From Ophiosphaerella korrae (lineage: Eukaryota; Ascomycota; Dothideomycetes; Pleosporales; Phaeosphaeriaceae), in the NCBI GenBank assembly GCA_028456385.1, contig JALNQF010000283.1, positions 1-53,752 of the forward strand: a DNA stretch of 53,752 nucleotides, written 5' to 3'. The position numbers and the translations under genes were made by a program. The number at the start of each line of letters is the position of its first letter. Within the stretch, counting starts at the first letter, position 1. This document shows, one piece after another, positions 48,896 through 53,752 of the stretch. The notes below the pieces were generated by a model that had not been told where the DNA came from, did not search any database, and was given only the letters and a program-made list of their open reading frames with translations.

Positions 48896-49216
48896 GCGGG
48901 CAATTTTTTTTCTCGCAAGTGAGTTTTTTATGGAGTTATGCAGACACGAGATGCAGTCTTTGGCTTGTGGTATGCGACAGTTGTACACCAGATAGGAAAA
49001 TGAGTAAGGTAGGAATAGGACATGGGTTAGCAAACAATTCTTAATTATCTGACAGGAAAGGTGAGGGTATATTATGCGTGCTTACACCAGCACTGATTAG
49101 CAGCTGTAGAATCTCGAGTGTCATGGCTTCCAAAACAGTATCCGTGGCTTGACATTAGCTCGTTCTTTTGTTGGGCATCAAACACACGTCTCAACCACTA
49201 TAGGCTAATCTTTGGG

Positions 49217-49880
49217 TTATTGCATCTGTTCTCTGAGTGAGTGTAGTGCTATCCAGGTGTGGAAAAGGTAGTCCAGCCGTTCAATAGCTGTTACCATTGT
49301 TCGTTTGATACCTACGCCCCTGTAATTGCGCTGGCCATCTTTACCGACCAAGACTTTGACAGAGCCTAGCATGCTGAGCATAACCCCTGTCTCGTTCACA
49401 TTATAAAAATTCTCAGGCAGAACAGTAGGGTCTGCTAGCACCCTTTCTATCACCTCAAACCAATGCGTGATATTGTTGTAGGTGTTCTTATTATGGCTTT
49501 TCCAGTCTATTGGTCTTACTGTTCTTGCTTTCAGCTCTTTTACATGGCGCGCAGTAGCAGTAAAGCTTCAAGCCCAGTTCTTGCCTAGCTGCTTTGCAGA
49601 CTCCTTTATGGTTCGTTGGTGGCGATACTAGCGAGGGGACAAATTTGATGCGCACAGGCTGATCGAACTCAGGCATGAGTAGAAAGAATCGTATGAGAGC
49701 TTTTTCTTCATCTGGGGTGAGGTATTGTTGACCCTGGTCTTTTTCCCGCCTCGCGCGTCGTCCCTGTGCGCGGTCGTAACCCGTACTTGGAGCAGCATTA
49801 CTTTCCTTTGCTAGAGCGGCGTATGTGCCACAGACGCCTGATGGAACACCTCCCACCAGTGCCAGGCTGGTCAGGTCCAT
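49217..49880 (-). mobile_element. Pogo/Fot1-like DDE transposase remnant
   Basis: Two fragments in different frames. The upstream one (49880-49491) has QQYLTPDEEKALIRFF and PVRIKF, the style of the region after the DNA-binding domain of Fot1/Pot2 transposases. The downstream one (49453-49217) has PENFYNVNETGVM, where Fot1-type enzymes carry NMDE with the first catalytic Asp, and KVLVGKDGQRNYRG. Asp is changed to Asn in this copy. Terminal repeats and the rest of the DDE domain were not found. The element is dead. Confidence 0.7.
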
Positions 49881-50367
49881 GCTGGTCTGTAGCTATCGTC
49901 GTGAAAGTGAGACGACATTATCTGCCTAAGAGTGGCCTAGGCAGGGCTTCGGAAGGGGTTAGCGCTTCAGCACTGCGAGGCAGCACCTCTTAGGTTCTTT
50001 AGCTTGTTATCGTTCTTCCAGAGGATTGTTCGAGTTGTTTCGCTTTTCGGAGAGAGTAAATCATCTGACAGCGCTTTACACAGGCTGCACATTGCTGCCA
50101 CGATGGAGTGCGTCTGTAAAGTCTGGGCGCAGCCGTGCACTGTTCATCTCAAGCCGCTTCAGGCACCAACGCGATCGCTCAGCCTTTGTGTCAGCCTCGC
50201 ACTTTCTTCAGCGCTCCGCCTATCGCTAGGGCTCCTGGCTTGCTGCAATGCAACGTCTTTCTATCTAGCAAATACAATGTCTGCTACTATCGTCAGTTAG
50301 CTCAGCCTGCTCAGCACTTTCAGCGCTTCTCGTGCCCTTTGCGCACACAAGACGAACTCGCCGCGCG
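49881..50367. other. Region upstream of the HET-NACHT gene
   Basis: No gene recognised in this 0.5 kb, which probably contains the promoter of the downstream gene. Confidence 0.45.
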
Positions 50368-51846
50368 ATGCGACTCATCAGGATCGAGGACCACGGCAGT
50401 CTCTCTTTGAAAGAGGACTTGGTACGAAACAGCGATATACCTGCCTACGCGATACTGTTGCACACTTGGAAGAGGATCAAGAAATGACATACTATGGCTC
50501 CGAGAATGACAAGGCGCGACGGAAGAGAGGGTGGCACAATATCGAGTTCTGTAAACGCCATGCTATGCAGGGTGACTAGCGTCACTTCTAGATAGATACC
50601 TACTGCATCGAAAAGTCGAACAGCACGGAGCTATCAGAGACCATCACCTCAACATTTCGCTGGTGCCAGAGGGCTCAGGTATACTATGCCTATCTGTCTG
50701 ATGCCTCCAATGGCTACTCGGAATGGGCCAGGTCCACAAGCGTACGAAGAAAACTCGCGATCAAGAAGAGTAGATGATTTAGGCGAGGCTGGATGCTCCA
50801 AGATCTCATCGCCCCAAGCAGGGTAGAGTTCTTCTCGCAAGAAGGTGACAGGCTAGGCGATAGGCGGTCTCTTCTACCGGCGTTGCACGAAACAACTGGC
50901 ATTGCCGCGCGAGCGCTTAAAGGTGGTTCAATGACGATGTTCACGATAGAAGAACGAATGTCGTGGACAAAGGGGCGCGACACAACACGCGAGGAAGATG
51001 CGGCTTACTGCCTTTTAAGCATTTTCGATGTTCACATGCCGCTTATCTACGGTGAAGGACGTCAAGAAGCTTTTGAAAGACTGCGGTCGCGAATTACGGA
51101 ACGTTATTATATTAATCTCCCCGTCGCCGAAGGCGCCTTATATGACTCTCGCCTCGAAGAACACAGTGCGCGATGCCTTCCCAACACTCGCATTGCGCTA
51201 CTACATGAATTGGCGAGTTGGGCGGGGATGGAGGACAGAAAAGCTGTATTCTGGCTAAGCGGCACGACAGGCACAGGGAAGTCGACCATCGCGCGCACTG
51301 CTGCTAAGTATCTTGTACAAGCTGGCCAGTTAGGAACAAGCTTCTTTTTCAAGAAGGGCGAAGGCGAAGGTGGTAACGCCTCACGCTTCTTTAGCACCAT
51401 CGCTGGCGATCTCGCTACCTGCGTACCTGGCATGCTATCTGGAGTCAAGAAGGCGATTGAAGAGGACCCATCGTTATGTGAAAAGTCGCTCAAAGACCAA
51501 CTCGGGAAGTTGATCCTACGCCCGCTCGTAGAGATACAACAGGCTCCACTCTACGCTATAGCTCGAGTCACTGTCATCGACACGTTGGACGAGTGCGAGC
51601 GTGAGGATATCCGAGCTATACTACGGTTCCTTACCGAGACAAAGGGCATAGGGACTGTGCTTCTGCGCGTGCTAGTTACAAGTAGGCCTGAGCTGCATAT
51701 TCGACTTGGCTTCAGGCAGATGCCCAGCGACACGTACCATGACCTGTGCTCCATGAAATACCGAAGAACACCGTCGAGCACGAACTCAGTGAGATACGGG
51801 AAGTGCGCTCGTTGTCGCCAGCATGGCCGAGTAAAATGCAGGTGCA
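50368..51846 (+). pseudogene. HET-NACHT (STAND/NLR-type) incompatibility protein, disrupted and truncated
   Basis: Family members (HET-D/HET-E type) trigger cell death on non-self recognition. ATG 50368 starts a canonical HET N-terminus (MRLIRIED, IPAYAILLHTW). A one-base loss near 50462, in a G run, moves the frame. The new frame holds the HET blocks IDTYCIEK, TELSETI and RGWMLQDLIAPS. It is cut by TAG at 50577, TAG at 50589 and TGA at 50775. From 50778 it is open through the NACHT domain: P-loop SGTTGTGKST near 51255-51285, Walker B-like TVIDTLDECE and LLRVLVTSRPE. A second one-base loss near 51733 shifts into the post-NACHT segment (LHEIPKNTVEHELSE). This stops being recognisable at an interstitial telomeric repeat, so the C-terminal repeat domain (usually WD40, ANK or TPR) is missing. 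Confidence 0.78.
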
Positions 51847-51863
51847 GGTTAGGGTTAGGGTTA
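51847..51863. repeat. Interstitial telomeric repeat (TTAGGG-type)
   Basis: GGTTAGGGTTAGGGTTA lies exactly where NLR homology ends. The TTAGGG unit is the telomere repeat of most filamentous fungi. Such tracts mark healed breaks or subtelomeric joins. Confidence 0.8.
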
Positions 51864-53752
51864 TTTGTAACATCAAGGGCTATGAACTTGGACTACAATC
51901 GATCGAGCATGCGCTGAGGCCTTTTTCCTCTGTCAATGGCTTCAACGATGGTGAATTTAGTTGGTTATCGTACTTCCAATCGCCTCTGCTTTCGGCTAGT
52001 CCTTACAAACACTCGTTAGGGCCCAAGACGTGCATGAGATCCCTCACTGATAGCCCCTGCCGACACGAACGACCGTATACAAGTCGCTTTTCCTGCAGTG
52101 GTCAATCGAGAATCAATGAAATGAATTAGACGGCAGTTCGCCGTAAAGCAGCCCTACGAAAAAGATGCCAGGGCACGCTACGCCTACTGGCGAGTTGACT
52201 TCGCAGTCGATATTCTGTGAGCTTCGCACACCAGTGCACTTCCTCGCCAATTCGCCGCATTCAATGAACGAGACAGTAAGTGGAACGAGTATCACCGACA
52301 GTTGACGGTGGCAATGGAAACGTCGATTGCGCAAGACTCAAGCCTTTCTAGCTTCCACACAATTCAGCGCAATTCTGAAACACCCGGGTGAGCTAGCTTA
52401 TAGCTTGGAGACATTGTGCAAATGGGACTGAGGAGAGAAAGACTTCAGTTATTGGGATTTGCTTCGGATTTTCTCTGTGACTAAAATACCATATTCAAAC
52501 TCGCACGATTGGGCTCCTAACCCACGATCCATCGACATGGTTCATAAGCAAGTAGGCCAAGGAGCATGAATACAACCCTGATTAAATCAGAGTGTAATGG
52601 ATATGGGCATGTCTTGACTTGAGTTTGAACAACAGGCGATATACTGGAGAAACATTGCAGCTGACTCAAAGCCATTCTATATCACAAGGCTGCCGGTGAC
52701 GCTGAGGGAGCTCGTATACAGAGAGATTACTGTTACAGCTTGTCCTAGTGATCTGCTCAACAGTCACATTACCCGGAGCAACACACTACCCAACTTTTCT
52801 CGACTTATTACAAGGTACTCATCAGCTCGACCGCGAGTTTCAAACTCAGCCTTTCTGATAGCCAACTCTTTAGTCAACTCCCACCTCAGATCCGTGAACT
52901 CACCCTGGAGCGAAGCGTATTCAGTGTTTCCAGTTGAATGTTTACTTACTTCTTGATGGTGTTCGGAGGACTCGGCGTTGTGTTTGCACAACAGGGCATT
53001 ACTAGAGCGCATAGAGATCATTCCACACTTTCGAATCGAACAACGGCCAGACAACGACTAATGGATGAAGTCAGCAACTGATCGAATTGTTTAGCATCCA
53101 ATCAAACACGGTAAGATCTTTGCATTGGTTATGCAAGCAGTGCCTAACCAGCCTGAAGTCGTGGACATGCTATGCTGGATGGAAAATGTAACGCGAAAGG
53201 TTCTTGTATCAACTCAGAGGTCTGTTGGCTCATCCGAGACCCGTTTGTGTTCAGTTGCAAGTTATTGATGGAGTAACTTCGGACTTCGGTAGCCGCTCAT
53301 TATTCAGCGGAATCTTTCGAAAACGCTCAAGCCGAGCGTCCCGCCCATAATGAGATACATTGCTTCTACTCCACCCAACATAGCCCCGTAAACACACTCC
53401 TAAATAACGCTGGTTCTATCCACCACACCCGCCCATGCCCTAACGCAAGCGGCCCGCTCCGAAAGCTCTAAGCTTTCTTCACCTTTGCATCACCCAAAGC
53501 GACGCGCCGTCTCAGTGTCCCCCCGCTGCTCGCACACGCGCAGTTCCTGCGCGCTGACAAACGCCAACCTCGACCGCCTACAACGCGCATTATATAGGGT
53601 AAGCAAAAAATATCCTTACTAACCTAACCCTTTTAGAGTAGGAGCAGCCGAGGTAGATTGACCTGGAATTATGTCGTGTCGGCATGTCAACTGACTATGG
53701 ATTTGCCTCGGTTGAGATGGCAATGCCAAGCTAGGTTTGGCGCGTGCGCAGC
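51864..53752. other. Distal region without recognised genes
   Basis: No supportable gene in 1.9 kb. Two coding-like fragments are visible. One is at about 52130-52330, plus strand (KDARARYAYWRVDFAVDIL, FNERDSKWNEYHR). The other is at about 52764-52990, minus strand, helical. Neither has a family signature. Near 53604-53650 GTAAGC...CTAAC...TTTTAG looks like an intron, perhaps of a gene continuing past the window. Confidence 0.45.

Noticed and set aside
48344..49033. 229-codon minus-strand open frame
   Set aside because: Lies opposite the small coding frame at 48491-48895, lacks coding composition and has no recognisable domain.
1..53752. CRISPR array, bacterial operons, riboswitches
   Set aside because: Sequence is fungal; no regularly spaced direct repeats with unique spacers and no riboswitch-like structure were recognised.

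Overview
The window is a piece of a filamentous ascomycete (Pezizomycotina) genome. The evidence is short spliceosomal introns (48-87 bp, GT...AG, CTAAC/CTGAC-like branch sites), several fungal cytochrome P450s, HET-domain and NACHT genes, a rhodopsin-like fungal membrane protein, degraded Copia and pogo/Fot1 elements, and a TTAGGG interstitial telomeric repeat. All exon structures below were read by eye from splice signals and frame continuity; nothing was aligned to a database.

Region by region. (1) 1-5774: a trinucleotide microsatellite and one large HET-domain gene. (2) 5775-13956: AT-rich, decayed DNA with a P47/OrfX-like (TULIP) pseudogene full of in-frame stops, one intact secreted GH29 alpha-L-fucosidase with a C-terminal discoidin-type domain, and two gene relics. 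(3) 13957-31400: an apparently functional accessory-metabolism block. It holds three tandem, same-strand CYP7/CYP8-like P450 paralogues, a rhodopsin/PTH11-like membrane protein, a fourth P450 of another family, a 3-beta-HSD/Erg26-like SDR, a secreted BBE-type FAD oxidoreductase and a small secreted SRPBCC-like protein. No backbone synthase (PKS, NRPS, terpene cyclase) lies inside the window, so this looks like a tailoring-gene set or part of a cluster whose core lies elsewhere.

(4) 32792-52 kb: a block that resembles a fungal non-self-recognition/immunity neighbourhood. It contains a protein-kinase pseudogene, a DUF7580/HeLo-like locus, a coiled-coil locus, a large intact Ski2-like DDX60-type RNA helicase (1814 aa, with a GC-AG intron), and a HET-NACHT (STAND/NLR) gene broken at a GGTTAGGGTTAGGGTTA tract. 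Transposon remnants lie between the last two. The rest, to 53752, is without recognisable genes.

The most unusual signal is the spectrum of disabling mutations. Outside the P47 relic, the otherwise continuous reading frames of five relic genes (13 kb, 33-35 kb, 36-37 kb, 38 kb, 50 kb) are interrupted by 13 TAG and one TGA, but no TAA. Two of these stops sit exactly where the HET domain normally has Trp. This fits C-to-T/G-to-A decay (RIP-like), but the absence of TAA is unexpected. It also matches the class of stops that A-to-I mRNA editing (UAG/UGA to UGG), known from sexual stages of some ascomycetes, could recode. Frameshifts in the same loci, mostly at G runs, argue for real decay or assembly errors, so the two ideas need an RNA test.
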